Assembly: GCA_002372175.1 (NCBI GenBank)
Contig: DFIS01000069.1
Span: 1 to 43,634, forward strand
Length of the DNA: 43,634 nt
Direction of reading: 5' to 3'
Source: Solobacterium sp. UBA3691
GTDB lineage: Bacteria > Bacillota_I > Bacilli_A > Erysipelotrichales > Erysipelotrichaceae
A program made the translations under genes and the position numbers. The notes below the pieces were generated by a model. The model did not search any database. It was not told where the DNA came from and saw only the letters and a list, made by a program, of their open reading frames with translations. Of this stretch, positions 1 to 7,502 are shown in pieces (within the stretch, counting starts at the first letter, position 1; every line of letters begins with the position of its first letter).

Positions 1-59
1 TGATACTTACAATTCCATTTCGTGTGTGATAGACTATGCAGGTCATCGGTGTATGCCAT
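1..59 (-). CDS. tnpA: IS200/IS605-family TnpA transposase, N-terminal end only (runs off the window)
   Basis: The minus strand starts with ATG at 59 behind a strong AGGAGG (66-71) and reads on without a stop to the window edge. The 19 visible residues include HSLSHTKWNCKY, the hallmark beginning of IS200-type HUH (Y1) transposases, which go on with a short histidine-rich catalytic core. Such enzymes move single-stranded DNA by a peel-and-paste mechanism using subterminal hairpins. Only about an eighth of the usual ~140 residues is visible, so I cannot tell whether the copy is intact. A TATAAT box lies at 111-116 on the same strand. The family assignment rests on the N-terminal motif alone. 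Confidence 0.8.
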   Translation of the reverse strand, partial: MAYTDDLHSLSHTKWNCKY

Positions 60-112
60 GATAAACCTCCTCTTATTCCTTTCGTTGTAGTTTCGCAGAC
101 CACACACGAAAT
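17..112 (-). repeat. 12-bp inverted repeat enclosing the tnpA ribosome binding site and start codon
   Basis: ATTTCGTGTGTG at 17-28 is perfectly complementary to CACACACGAAAT at 101-112. The Shine-Dalgarno (66-71) and start codon (57-59) lie in the enclosed loop. In a tnpA mRNA beginning upstream of 112 this would fold the start region into a long-loop hairpin; a second potential pairing is CCTCCT (minus strand, 126-121) with the Shine-Dalgarno. IS200 transposase in enterobacteria is known to be translationally silenced by 5'-UTR structure; that this repeat does the same is inference. The TATAAT at 111-116 would start mRNA inside the right arm, which weakens the idea for that promoter. Confidence 0.5.
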
Positions 113-154
113 TATAAGCCAGGAGGCTTTTTCTTCATGATCTCTCCGCTAAAG

Positions 155-204
155 CTTTTTGGACCCCCAGACTATCTGGGGGTTTTAATGGCTTTGCCAA
201 AAAG
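155..204 (-). mobile_element. Candidate IS200-type left-end hairpin
   Basis: A perfect 8-bp stem ACCCCCAG (163-170) / CTGGGGGT (176-183) with a 5-nt loop is flanked by a second arm pair, CTTTTTGG (155-162) and CCAAAAAG (197-204), giving a bulged palindrome. It stands about 100 nt before tnpA, where IS200/IS605 elements carry their subterminal left-end hairpin, and just beyond the terminator of the neighbouring gene, so the element probably ends near here. The exact boundary cannot be fixed because the other end is outside the window. A smaller hairpin AAGCC/GGCTT (116-129) also lies between it and tnpA. Confidence 0.5.
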
Positions 205-225
205 AAAGGACAGCTTCCTGTCCTT
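196..225 (-). terminator. Rho-independent terminator after the M56 peptidase gene
   Basis: Perfect 8-bp stem AAGGACAG (206-213) / CTGTCCTT (218-225) with a 4-nt loop; on the minus strand it is followed by a T-rich run (196-205). It lies 21 nt after the stop codon of the peptidase gene. Confidence 0.75.
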
Positions 226-246
226 CCTGTGTACTATACCAATGTC

Positions 247-2424
247 TTATTTACTGTATACGATCAGTCTGGTGATCCCCTGCCCGTCAAGATATACGGT
301 CTGCTCACCTGCGGAAGGATCCGAACTGAAGAAACGGATCTTCCAGATATCTTCTTTTTCATCATAGAACTTCTGAATCAGATCATACTTTATCGTTACT
401 TCTTCCCTGGCAATATCCTCCGGCAGGACAAAGTCAACAGTCTCGGTATGCACAAATCCTTCGGTTCTGATCTGCTGATCCCTGCCGATGATCAGGCTCA
501 GGCTGTTTCTTTCTTCCTGATAGGAGAATGATCCGTATTCGATCATCCCGGGATACTGCTGATACGTTACAGGTTCTTTATGATGATCCAGCCAGGCATC
601 ATAGCCTGTGATCCCGGCCAGCAGATCTTTTGGCACTTCGGCGATAATGAACCAGCCGGCCATGTCGCTTGTGTATACTTCCGGATCATTGGTCTGTCTG
701 ACGATCACCGAGAATACCAAATCATCGGTACTGATGTCATCTGCCGCATAGCGGAAGGTTCCGCTCGAAGCCGATACATAGGCCAAGACAAGCGTATGTT
801 TATCAAAGAAGCTCTCATCATATCTGGATACGGCCTCATCAAAGGACGGTACTTCGTCATGTCGCTGATCCAGGGTCAGAATATCTGCGAATGTGCTTCT
901 CAAAGCACTCAGTTCTTCTGCTGTATCTGCTTTATATACCGGAAGATGACGGTAGGAACTGATCAGCATCTTCTCAGGATTCAGACTCTCCGTAAAGATC
1001 CTTCTGTCATCGGACCATCCGGCATATACCGTCTTCACGTTCACCTGTATGTCTCCGGAAGATCCGTTTTCCGCAAAGTACGCTTCCGCCTTTGCCCGGC
1101 ATCTTTCGCTCTGTGCTTCCGAACCCGTTACATCAAAGGCTCTCTGCCAGAGAAGTATCGGAAACTTTGCCCGGATATCCCCTGCATAATAGCTGCCGTC
1201 ACGCGGCTGCCAGTATTCCTTTACCGGATAGATATCTTCGGTATCGGATGATGTATCAAATGTGATCACAGTCGGAATACGCGATCCGCTCTGATGGCTG
1301 ACCTTTCCCCCGTCATAGGCATACTTTTCACACATGATCCAGGCATAGACTGCCGTACTGTCCTTTTCCTGTACGATCTTCATCACATCCGCATCCACGG
1401 CGGTAAACCCCGGCCGCGGATCCTGCGTATAGCCATGGTGTTCCCTCGCGGACGCCTCCAGCGATCTTGCAAGCTTTTCATCCATCACTGTATCAGCTGC
1501 CGGATCACTCAGGAAACCTATTCCTGCAATGATGCATACAAGCACCGATACGATGATGATCCAAAGCGCAGGCCTGCGGTAGCTGAGAATACTTCTGACA
1601 CGCTGTTTTACGCCTGTTTCGCCGAACGCAACCGGACAGGCAGTGATCATTCGCCGCTGCATTCTGCAGGCAAGCAGAGCCTCAGAATAAGCTGCCATGC
1701 ACTGTCTGTCCATGGTCCGGATCACCTTTTCATCACAGGCTGATTCGATATCCCGGCACAGAAGAATATAGGCAAGCCAGCACAGCGGATTGAACCAGTG
1801 GATACTCAGTACTAACCAGCCAAGCGGCTTCCACCAGTGATCGCGTCTTTGCAGATGTGCCCGCTCATGACTGATGACGCTCTCTTTCACCTTCTCATCG
1901 AGCCCGGAAGGAAGATAGATCAGCGGATGAATGATTCCCAGGATAAACGGTGAAGAGATATCATCGCATACCATGATGTCCTTTTCTTCAGGGATCGAGG
2001 CCGATACCGTTCTCTTCAGTTTCAGATAACTGAACAGTGCATATGCAAGCATCAGTACCACGCCGATGATCCAGACTGCGGTAAACACGTTCATAAACCC
2101 CTGCACGCTGCCTGTTCCAACCGGCTGACCTACACTCCCGGTACGGTGGAGGATCGGCTCGTAAGCTTCATTGATCACGGTAATGCCCGCATTGACTAAT
2201 GGAATGTGAGCTGTATCGGTGACAGGCAGGTTCACATGCGGGATCAGGCTGAAAGGACCGGGTAGCGAAACGGGACAGACAAGTCTTATTCCAACCAGTC
2301 CCCAGAGCACACAGTATATCCATTTCGGAGACTTCTGCAGAAGAATACGCAGCGGGATCACAGCCAGGATCAGCCAGCCTGCTCTGATGCTCAGCTTCAG
2401 TATCCCCAGAAATACAGCACTCAT
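247..2424 (-). CDS. M56-family (BlaR1/MecR1-type) membrane metallopeptidase, without a recognisable penicillin-sensor domain
   Basis: Integral membrane zinc protease of the BlaR1 type, expected to be activated by a signal and to cause inactivation of the partner BlaI-type repressor. The N-terminal part has membrane segments (about residues 5-27, 36-54 and 115-135), then a cytoplasmic zinc site: HERAH at 186-190 and the downstream Glu ligand in DIESACDE (E227). Another membrane segment lies around 285-305. The roughly 420-residue outer C-terminal part lacks the SxxK-type acylation site region of true beta-lactam sensors that I could recognise; it resembles the unrelated extracellular domain seen in many Firmicute M56 proteins, so the inducer is unknown. 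It starts 1 nt after the blaI-like stop, so the two are cotranscribed and probably coupled. Confidence 0.85.
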   Translation of the reverse strand: MSAVFLGILKLSIRAGWLILAVIPLRILLQKSPKWIYCVLWGLVGIRLVCPVSLPGPFSLIPHVNLPVTDTAHIPLVNAGITVINEAYEPILHRTGSVGQPVGTGSVQGFMNVFTAVWIIGVVLMLAYALFSYLKLKRTVSASIPEEKDIMVCDDISSPFILGIIHPLIYLPSGLDEKVKESVISHERAHLQRRDHWWKPLGWLVLSIHWFNPLCWLAYILLCRDIESACDEKVIRTMDRQCMAAYSEALLACRMQRRMITACPVAFGETGVKQRVRSILSYRRPALWIIIVSVLVCIIAGIGFLSDPAADTVMDEKLARSLEASAREHHGYTQDPRPGFTAVDADVMKIVQEKDSTAVYAWIMCEKYAYDGGKVSHQSGSRIPTVITFDTSSDTEDIYPVKEYWQPRDGSYYAGDIRAKFPILLWQRAFDVTGSEAQSERCRAKAEAYFAENGSSGDIQVNVKTVYAGWSDDRRIFTESLNPEKMLISSYRHLPVYKADTAEELSALRSTFADILTLDQRHDEVPSFDEAVSRYDESFFDKHTLVLAYVSASSGTFRYAADDISTDDLVFSVIVRQTNDPEVYTSDMAGWFIIAEVPKDLLAGITGYDAWLDHHKEPVTYQQYPGMIEYGSFSYQEERNSLSLIIGRDQQIRTEGFVHTETVDFVLPEDIAREEVTIKYDLIQKFYDEKEDIWKIRFFSSDPSAGEQTVYLDGQGITRLIVYSK

Positions 2425-2425
2425 G

Positions 2426-2791
2426 TCAGTCTTCCTTTCTGAAGGCTTCGATCATCTTCTGTATCTCCTCTGCTTCTTCAGCAGTGAGCTTCTTGCCGGA
2501 GACAAAGGCAGAAATAAATGCCGGCAGTGAACCGCTGTATGATTCTTCTATGATCTGTCTGCTTTTCTGTGCATAGAAGTCTTCCCGTGTGATACGGGAG
2601 GTAACGATGCCGTTTACATTCTGCAGAAGCCCCTTCTCACAGAGTTTGCGCAGAACTGTATAGGTTGTTGGTTTCTTCCAGTTCAGTTCCTTCTCGCACA
2701 CTTTGACAAGATCCCCGGAGGAGATCGGTTCATGCGCCCAGACGATATCCGCAAACCGTTCCTGCACAGTGCCGAGTTCCATATCCTTCAT
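2426..2791 (-). CDS. BlaI/MecI/CopY-family transcriptional repressor
   Basis: 121 residues, the normal length of the family. The N-terminal winged helix spans about 1-75, with the typical stretch LNWKKPTTYTVLRKLCEKGLL (recognition helix and wing), followed by a helical dimerisation tail rich in Glu and Lys (about 80-121). Such repressors bind as dimers to palindromes overlapping their own promoter and are cleaved or released when the cognate M56 protease is triggered. It is first in a two-gene operon with the M56 gene and has two palindromes just upstream. A good GGGAGG lies 8-9 nt before the ATG. The family is sure; what the operon responds to, and which other genes it controls, is not. Confidence 0.88.
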   Translation of the reverse strand: MKDMELGTVQERFADIVWAHEPISSGDLVKVCEKELNWKKPTTYTVLRKLCEKGLLQNVNGIVTSRITREDFYAQKSRQIIEESYSGSLPAFISAFVSGKKLTAEEAEEIQKMIEAFRKED

Positions 2792-2805
2792 CCTGTATAC
2801 CTCCC

Positions 2806-2860
2806 GGTTTATTCATATAAACCACACATTTAGTTTATCGCGATAAACCAAGTCCGTCAA
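2806..2860 (-). promoter_or_regulatory. Promoter and two palindromic operators of the blaI-like/M56 operon
   Basis: On the minus strand TTGACG (2855-2860) and TAAACT (2832-2837) are spaced by 17 nt. A perfect 16-bp palindrome, GTTTATCGCGATAAAC (2833-2848), covers the spacer and -10. A second repeat, GGTTTA (2806-2811) / TAAACC (2818-2823) with a 6-nt loop, lies in the leader before the ATG at 2791. Both share the half-site GGTTTA or GTTTA, as expected for two BlaI-type dimer sites. The autoregulation is inferred from position and symmetry. Confidence 0.7.
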
Positions 2861-2869
2861 GCATGCATA

Positions 2870-2890
2870 TAAAAAAGAGCCTGACGCTCT
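2870..2890 (-). terminator. Terminator after the small membrane protein gene
   Basis: Stem AGAGC (2876-2880) / GCTCT (2886-2890) with a 5-nt loop, followed on the minus strand by a run of six T. It begins 1-2 nt after the stop codon at 2892. Confidence 0.65.
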
Positions 2891-2891
2891 C

Positions 2892-3101
2892 TCACTTCCG
2901 GTTCCTGCTTCCGGTATAGATCATGACCGCATATACGCAGGCAAACGACAGCGGTCCGTACAGATATGCCGAAGCTGTCCAGACAAACGGTGTATGCCTG
3001 GCAAGCGCAAAGATCCAGCCGATCAGCGGCCATACAACAAGCCCGATCAGCAGACAGACCACCCCTGAATACAATGCATAGAGAACCGGTTTATCTTTCA
3101 T
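2892..3101 (-). CDS. Small two-segment membrane protein, unknown function
   Basis: 69 residues with two hydrophobic segments: about 7-33 (YALYSGVVCLLIGLVVWPLI and on) and about 41-62. The C-terminal tail is basic (SRNRK). I do not recognise a family. Support for a real gene is a good GGGAG ribosome binding site 7 nt before the ATG, a terminator immediately after the stop, and base use like its neighbours. It sits alone between the blaI-like operon and the amino-acid ABC operon, with its own transcript likely. No clear -35/-10 pair was found in the 100 nt upstream, although TGATAAAGT (3125-3133 region, minus strand) could act as an extended -10. Confidence 0.6.
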   Translation of the reverse strand: MKDKPVLYALYSGVVCLLIGLVVWPLIGWIFALARHTPFVWTASAYLYGPLSFACVYAVMIYTGSRNRK

Positions 3102-3160
3102 CTGTTTACTCCCTGTACCTGTACTTTATCATGAATGTCATATCTTCTGCCATGCCGTCA

Positions 3161-3196
3161 TAAAGAAAAGCTGTAATGAGATATTCCCATTACAGC
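3161..3196 (-). terminator. Terminator of the amino-acid ABC transporter operon
   Basis: Nine-bp perfect stem GCTGTAATG (3170-3178) / CATTACAGC (3188-3196) with a 9-nt loop, then TTTTCTTTA on the minus strand. It begins 9 nt after the stop codon of the binding-protein gene. Confidence 0.8.
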
Positions 3197-3205
3197 CTGT
3201 CTTGC

Positions 3206-4012
3206 TTAGTCACCGTAAGGCTGTGTCTTATCCTCTTCAAAGTACTTCAGAGAGAGTTCCTTCAGCTTGCCGGATTTCTGCAGTTCAGCGATCGTCGCAT
3301 TGACTTCCGCGATCAGTGTGTCGTTGTCACCGCCCTTGACAAACGGAATTGCCATGTAGGTGCTGGTCTCATCAACTGTCTTGAAAGCACCGCCCTTGGT
3401 CTTCATGAAGTCCTGGAAAGACGCATCTGAGTTGATCGTCGCATCGACCTGGCCGTTACCGAGCATCTCCAGTGTCTGATCGAGTGTTTCTACACCCTGT
3501 ACCTCAGCACCGTACTGTTCACCGATCTCCATGTATGTGGAACCGATGGAGTTGGCTGTTGTCTTCCCTTCAAGATCTTCAAACTGTTTGATCTCTTCAT
3601 CATCTTCGTTAACGATCAGTACTGCCTTGTCATACAGATACGGATCAGAGAAGTCATATGTCGCTTTACGTCCTTCCGTGACATCGACACCGTTGATGAC
3701 CATATCGATCGTACCGGCTTCCATACCGATAAACAGTGTATCCCAGGGTGTAGGTGTAACTGTCAGCTTGACGCCGAGATGATCAGCGATTGCCTGTGCG
3801 ACCTCCACATCATAGCCGATGATCTCTCCGTTTTCCTCAAAGGAGAACGGCTGCCAGTTGCCTTCAAGACCAACTTTGAGCTCGCCTGCCTCTTTGATCC
3901 TGGCAAGATGATCTTTCTCTTCAGCAGCCGGTGAAGCTGCAGGTTTTTCCCCTGCACATCCGGCCAGCAGTACTGCAGAAACAGTAAGCAGTGAACAAAT
4001 CAGTTTTTTCAT
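3206..4012 (-). CDS. Amino-acid (probably cystine) ABC transporter substrate-binding lipoprotein
   Basis: Extracellular lipoprotein that delivers a polar amino acid to the ABC importer encoded just upstream. Residues 1-18 form a lipoprotein signal with the box LAGC; Cys19 would be lipidated. The mature part is a bacterial extracellular solute-binding protein family 3 fold: LKVGLEGNWQPFSFEENG, then GYDVEVAQAIADHLG, the arginine-containing VDVTEGRKATYDFSDPYL that contacts the substrate carboxylate, and GKTTANSIGSTY. The sequence looks most like cystine-binding members, but specificity is inference. 268 residues is the normal length. The ATG overlaps the stop of the ATPase gene (ATGA), so it is last in a permease-ATPase-binding protein operon; the terminator follows at once. 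Confidence 0.85.
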   Translation of the reverse strand: MKKLICSLLTVSAVLLAGCAGEKPAASPAAEEKDHLARIKEAGELKVGLEGNWQPFSFEENGEIIGYDVEVAQAIADHLGVKLTVTPTPWDTLFIGMEAGTIDMVINGVDVTEGRKATYDFSDPYLYDKAVLIVNEDDEEIKQFEDLEGKTTANSIGSTYMEIGEQYGAEVQGVETLDQTLEMLGNGQVDATINSDASFQDFMKTKGGAFKTVDETSTYMAIPFVKGGDNDTLIAEVNATIAELQKSGKLKELSLKYFEEDKTQPYGD

Positions 4013-4779
4013 TTCTTTTCCTCCCTTATCAGTCCCGTACGGTTCTCTTCGAGCCGCAGGAATTCTCTGGTCCTCTCTTCCTTCGGATTCCGGAAGAATT
4101 CTTCTGAGCTTCCCTGCTCAACGATCTTTCCTTTCTCCATGAAGATGACCTTATTGGATACATTTCTGGCAAACTCCATCTCATGGGTGACAACGATCAT
4201 CGTTACTCCCTCATTTGCCAGTTCACGCATGACACCCAGAACTTCTCCGATCAGTTCGGGATCCAGCGCCGATGTCGGTTCGTCAAAGTAGATGATCTCC
4301 GGATTGGCCGCCAGAGCACGGGCAATGGCCACACGCTGCTGCTGACCTCCCGACAGCATGCTCGGATAGTGATCTTTCCTCTCCAGCATACCGACACGCT
4401 CCAGCATCTCAAGACCGATCTTTTCCGCTTCCTTCTTATGCATGTGTCTTGCGACCATCAGACCAAGCGTCACATTCTCCAGGGCTGTCTTATTGCGGAA
4501 CAGGTTATAGTTCTGAAAGACAAAGCCTGTCTTCTTCCGGATCTCAGCGATATCCCTGCCGGACGTATGCGCCATGTCATAGGACTTGCCGTCAAAGATC
4601 ATCGTTCCTTCATCTGCTGTTTCGAGATAGTTCAGACATCTCAGCAGAGTTGTCTTTCCGGAACCGCTGGGGCCAAGGACAGCAATCACATCTCCGGTCT
4701 CTACAGTCAGATTTACACCGTCAAGTACTTTCAGATCATCGAAACTCTTCTTAATATTCTTTATCTCCAAAAGTGCCAT
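4009..4779 (-). CDS. Polar amino-acid ABC transporter ATP-binding protein
   Basis: Cytoplasmic ATPase that powers the importer (GlnQ/TcyC type). From the ATG at 4779 it has 256 residues: Walker A GPSGSGKTT at 36-44, Q-loop region FVFQNYNLF, signature LSGGQQQRVAIARAL, Walker B IIYFDEPTSALDP, and the H-loop VVTHEM. A GTG three codons upstream (4788), overlapping the permease stop as GTGA, is an alternative start; both have purine-rich sequences before them, and I prefer the ATG because family members begin close to ALLEIKNIKKSF. The gene overlaps the next by ATGA at 4009-4012, so the two are translationally coupled. Confidence 0.88.
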   Translation of the reverse strand: MALLEIKNIKKSFDDLKVLDGVNLTVETGDVIAVLGPSGSGKTTLLRCLNYLETADEGTMIFDGKSYDMAHTSGRDIAEIRKKTGFVFQNYNLFRNKTALENVTLGLMVARHMHKKEAEKIGLEMLERVGMLERKDHYPSMLSGGQQQRVAIARALAANPEIIYFDEPTSALDPELIGEVLGVMRELANEGVTMIVVTHEMEFARNVSNKVIFMEKGKIVEQGSSEEFFRNPKEERTREFLRLEENRTGLIREEKK

Positions 4780-4784
4780 GCCGA

Positions 4785-5462
4785 TCACCCCTTACTCCCG
4801 CCGTATGAATCAAGTTTTCTCTCTCCCCAGCGCTGCAGCCATGTCAGTACTGTAGAGAAAAGCAGATAGATCAAAGCAACCTCGACATACAGCAACATGA
4901 ACTGGTATGTCTTACCGGCAATACGCTTGGTGACCATATACATCTCTGCATATGTGATATTGGAAGCCAGAGACGTATCCTTGACCATCCCGATCAGGGA
5001 ATTGCCAAGCGACGGGAAAGCTGTTCTGAAGGCCTGCGGAAGAACGATATGCCACATGATCTGCCGGTAATTCATACCGACACAGTAACCGGCCTCCAGC
5101 TGACCGCGTGATACGGATTCCAGAGCTCCGCGCATGGTCTCCGCACAGTATGCGCCTTCATTCAGTGAAAAGACGAGAACAGCAGCCGGAAAAGCACTGA
5201 TCTTGATGCCGATGGAATTCAGACCGAAATAGCCGATCGCCAGCTGTACCATCAGCGGTGTACCGCGGATGATCCAGATATAGAATCTGCAGATCTGCGT
5301 CAGTACAGGTACCTTGGCATACTGGATCATGGCTACGATCACCGCAATCACGATCGCCAGCGCAAAGGCAACCACCGTCAGAGGAAGGGTCATCTTCAGA
5401 CCGGGTATAAGTATCTTCAGAAACGAATCCAGAAACAAATTCCATTGATCTGCAGCACTCAT
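4785..5462 (-). CDS. Polar amino-acid ABC transporter permease
   Basis: Membrane channel subunit of the importer, probably acting as a homodimer because only one permease is present. From ATG 5462 it has 225 residues. It has the His/Glu/Gln permease signature: ITLP-like entry TLPLTVVAFALAI, then NEGAYCAETMRGALESVSRGQLEAGYCVG, the EAA loop that docks on the ATPase, followed by PQAFRTAFPSLGNSLIGMVKDTSL. About five membrane segments are visible. The ATG at 5462 was chosen because a perfect GAGGAGG stands 8 nt before it; the open frame extends 23 codons further but those codons contain no plausible start. First gene of the operon. Confidence 0.87.
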   Translation of the reverse strand: MSAADQWNLFLDSFLKILIPGLKMTLPLTVVAFALAIVIAVIVAMIQYAKVPVLTQICRFYIWIIRGTPLMVQLAIGYFGLNSIGIKISAFPAAVLVFSLNEGAYCAETMRGALESVSRGQLEAGYCVGMNYRQIMWHIVLPQAFRTAFPSLGNSLIGMVKDTSLASNITYAEMYMVTKRIAGKTYQFMLLYVEVALIYLLFSTVLTWLQRWGERKLDSYGGSKG

Positions 5463-5490
5463 CTTCGATTCCTCCTCAACAAAAAAGTAT

Positions 5491-5499
5491 TTTATAACA
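5491..5499 (-). promoter_or_regulatory. Candidate extended -10 promoter of the amino-acid ABC operon
   Basis: TGTTATAAA on the minus strand is an extended -10 (TGnTATAAA), about 28 nt before the start codon of the permease. No good -35 hexamer stands at 16-18 nt spacing. I looked at the roughly 120-nt leader-like stretch to 5610 for a T-box or SAM riboswitch and found no core motif. Confidence 0.4.
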
Positions 5500-5612
5500 C
5501 ACAACAGTTTTCTGAAACAGCAAATTACCAAGAAACAGGAAATATGATACAGATAGCAGATATATCATCCGGATGGTAAAGAACCCTGCAGATTCCATCT
5601 CCTGACCGTAAC

Positions 5613-5657
5613 ATCACGTAAAAAGGCTGTACCAGTCTGTTCACTGATACAGCCTTT
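5613..5657 (-). terminator. Terminator of the GntR/ABC-2/winged-helix operon
   Basis: A long stem AAAGGCTGTA (from about 5622) pairs with TACAGCCTTT (5648-5657), closing a CCAG/CTG inner stem; on the minus strand it is followed by TTTTTACG. It lies 4 nt after the stop codon of the winged-helix gene. Confidence 0.75.
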
Positions 5658-5661
5658 ACTG

Positions 5662-5955
5662 TCACTCACTGTCGGTGCAGTAGCGGTAGCCTCTGCCCCA
5701 CAGGGATCTGATCATCCTGGGCTTGGAGGGATCCTTCTCGATCTTCTCACGGATATGTCTCAGATGTACGGCAATGATACTGTTTGTCTCAAACGGTTCA
5801 CATCCCCAGATCTCTTCATAGATCTCATCGGAGGTAAATACACGGTCGGGATTCCTCAGCAGGAAATCCAGAATGTCGAATTCCTTCGGTGTCAGATGTT
5901 CCCTGCGGCCGTCGGTGACTACCGTCATATCATCATAATTCAGTACAGGTGTCAT
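5662..5955 (-). CDS. Free-standing OmpR/PhoB-type winged-helix DNA-binding protein (no receiver domain)
   Basis: 97 residues that match only the C-terminal effector domain of OmpR-family response regulators: LTPKEFDILDFLLRNPDRVF, then SDEIYEEIWG, the recognition-helix region NSIIAVHLRHIREKIEKD, and the closing hairpin IRSLWGRGYRY. The phosphoacceptor receiver domain of about 120 residues is absent; the ATG at 5955 comes only 2 nt after the stop of the upstream permease gene, whose end supplies the AGAGG ribosome binding site. So it is the fourth gene of the GntR/ATPase/permease operon and would be coupled to the permease. It may be a regulator that needs no phosphorylation, or the surviving half of a response regulator. 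Its intact length and domain boundaries favour a functional protein. Confidence 0.75.
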   Translation of the reverse strand: MTPVLNYDDMTVVTDGRREHLTPKEFDILDFLLRNPDRVFTSDEIYEEIWGCEPFETNSIIAVHLRHIREKIEKDPSKPRMIRSLWGRGYRYCTDSE

Positions 5956-5957
5956 AC

Positions 5958-7502
5958 TTATTTTCCTCTGTCTTCAATAAACTGCTCCAGATCTACCTGA
6001 CCGTCTTCATACGGCCATTTCTCATAATCGTTAGGCCAGATCGTGACCTCTCCGTACTGGGCAAGATACTTCAGCTGATCTTCCGTGAATGTTTCCTTAC
6101 TGCTGTACTGCCACTGGTTCCAGGAGTTGTACCAGGCTCTTCCGTCATCATCATTTTCCGGTGCTTTGTCGGTATTTACGAACATCGTATGGATCTGATA
6201 CCCGCGGTACTGATCGTAATCACCGTAAAACCAGTCAATATCCTGCTGACGCTTCTGATCGATCATATCCAGCACTTCACGGTAATCATCAAAGCGGCTT
6301 GTCGGAATCGATACAGCAACACTGACATTACAGCCGTTGATCCAATCTTCGCCGTCTTCACGGTCTGTCTGTTTTCCGAGATCCCGACAGTCTGTCATCG
6401 CATCGTATGTGTAAAGCAGATAGTTGCCTTCTTTCGTCGTATACTTTCTGGCCATACCGAAGCCTTCCGTCGCAAATGCCGCATAGCCAAGCAGCAGCGT
6501 GACCGCCACACCGACGCCATAGCGGATCAGGTACTTCGGGGTGATCTCGATCTTACGCTTATATACGAATGTCGCAACGATATAGACAAACAGCAGTAAT
6601 ACATACCACAGGAAGGACGTAGCGATACTGTTTTCACGGAAGCTGAAGCCGAAGATCACCAGGATCAGGAACGCATAGATATGGATCACAAACGGATAGG
6701 CAAAGAACTGATCGGAGACCTGGTCCGCTCTTTCTGCCTCTCTGTCCACAAAGTGTCTCTTCAGGAGCCACGCGGCAATAACAGCCATGATCACAGGCAG
6801 TACCGCAAAGACCGGGTTGATCCCTGCATTCATAAAGCTCTTGTTCAGGTGATCATACAGTCTGTCCATCGTGATGGATATCATATACAGCGGTGAGAAA
6901 TATCCTGACAGTGTATCAAATCCTGTCGTTAACATGCCGGCAACCGTATAGCTGATGAAGCTGTCCTTTACAGCCCAGATCAAAAGAGGCAGGGCTGAGT
7001 AAGCACCGATCATGACGATACCGTCAAAGACATTGTTGGCTAACAGATAGAACATTGATGTGATCACGATCGTTACCAGCAGATAAATACCGGCAGCCAG
7101 GATATAGATCAGGTAGTTGCCAAACGGGATCGTACCGCCTCTGCCAAGGATATATGCCAGTACCGCATTGATCACGAAGTAGCCGAACGATACCGCAAAG
7201 CAGAACAGGATATTGCCAAGCAGCTGATCCCTGCGGCTGACCGGCATTGCGAAGAACAGATCCACACTCTTTTTGGAATGGACATAGCTGAACTGGAGCA
7301 CCGGCAGTGCATAGGCAAGGATCATGCTCATGGAAAAGCCAATGCCCAGAGCATCCTTTACACGATCAAGCAGGCCCTGAGGTGTCAGATCTCTGTACAT
7401 GTTCATAAACCCGGACAGACTGATGCCAAGATACAGGATCAGGAAGAATACGACTGCGATCCTGCGGTTCTTAAACAGATAATTGATATACTTTTTATTC
7501 AT
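5958..7502 (-). CDS. ABC-2-type multispan permease with large C-terminal extracytoplasmic domain
   Basis: From ATG 7502 the protein has 514 residues. About nine hydrophobic segments occupy residues 15-370 (for example VVFFLILYLGISLSGF, MILAYALPVLQFSYV, LLIWAVKDSF region), including the motif FFAMPVSRRDQLLGNILF typical of YtrC/YtrD-like permeases. The last ~140 residues form a soluble, acidic, Trp/Tyr-rich domain, as in DUF6449-like transporters. With the ATPase encoded just upstream it should form an exporter; substrate unknown, though YtrA-type operons are induced by cell-envelope stress in Bacillus. Its ATG overlaps the ATPase gene by 8 nt. The reading frame stays open 21 codons further upstream but only within the ATPase gene. 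Confidence 0.8.
   Translation of the reverse strand: MNKKYINYLFKNRRIAVVFFLILYLGISLSGFMNMYRDLTPQGLLDRVKDALGIGFSMSMILAYALPVLQFSYVHSKKSVDLFFAMPVSRRDQLLGNILFCFAVSFGYFVINAVLAYILGRGGTIPFGNYLIYILAAGIYLLVTIVITSMFYLLANNVFDGIVMIGAYSALPLLIWAVKDSFISYTVAGMLTTGFDTLSGYFSPLYMISITMDRLYDHLNKSFMNAGINPVFAVLPVIMAVIAAWLLKRHFVDREAERADQVSDQFFAYPFVIHIYAFLILVIFGFSFRENSIATSFLWYVLLLFVYIVATFVYKRKIEITPKYLIRYGVGVAVTLLLGYAAFATEGFGMARKYTTKEGNYLLYTYDAMTDCRDLGKQTDREDGEDWINGCNVSVAVSIPTSRFDDYREVLDMIDQKRQQDIDWFYGDYDQYRGYQIHTMFVNTDKAPENDDDGRAWYNSWNQWQYSSKETFTEDQLKYLAQYGEVTIWPNDYEKWPYEDGQVDLEQFIEDRGK

Noticed and set aside
580..1251. Long plus-strand ORF opposite the M56 peptidase gene
   Set aside because: Shadow of a well-supported gene; no recognisable protein, no ribosome binding site.
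5463..5612. Possible riboswitch or T-box before the amino-acid ABC operon
   Set aside because: No T-box sequence, no SAM or lysine core and no terminator stem; only an extended -10 is visible.
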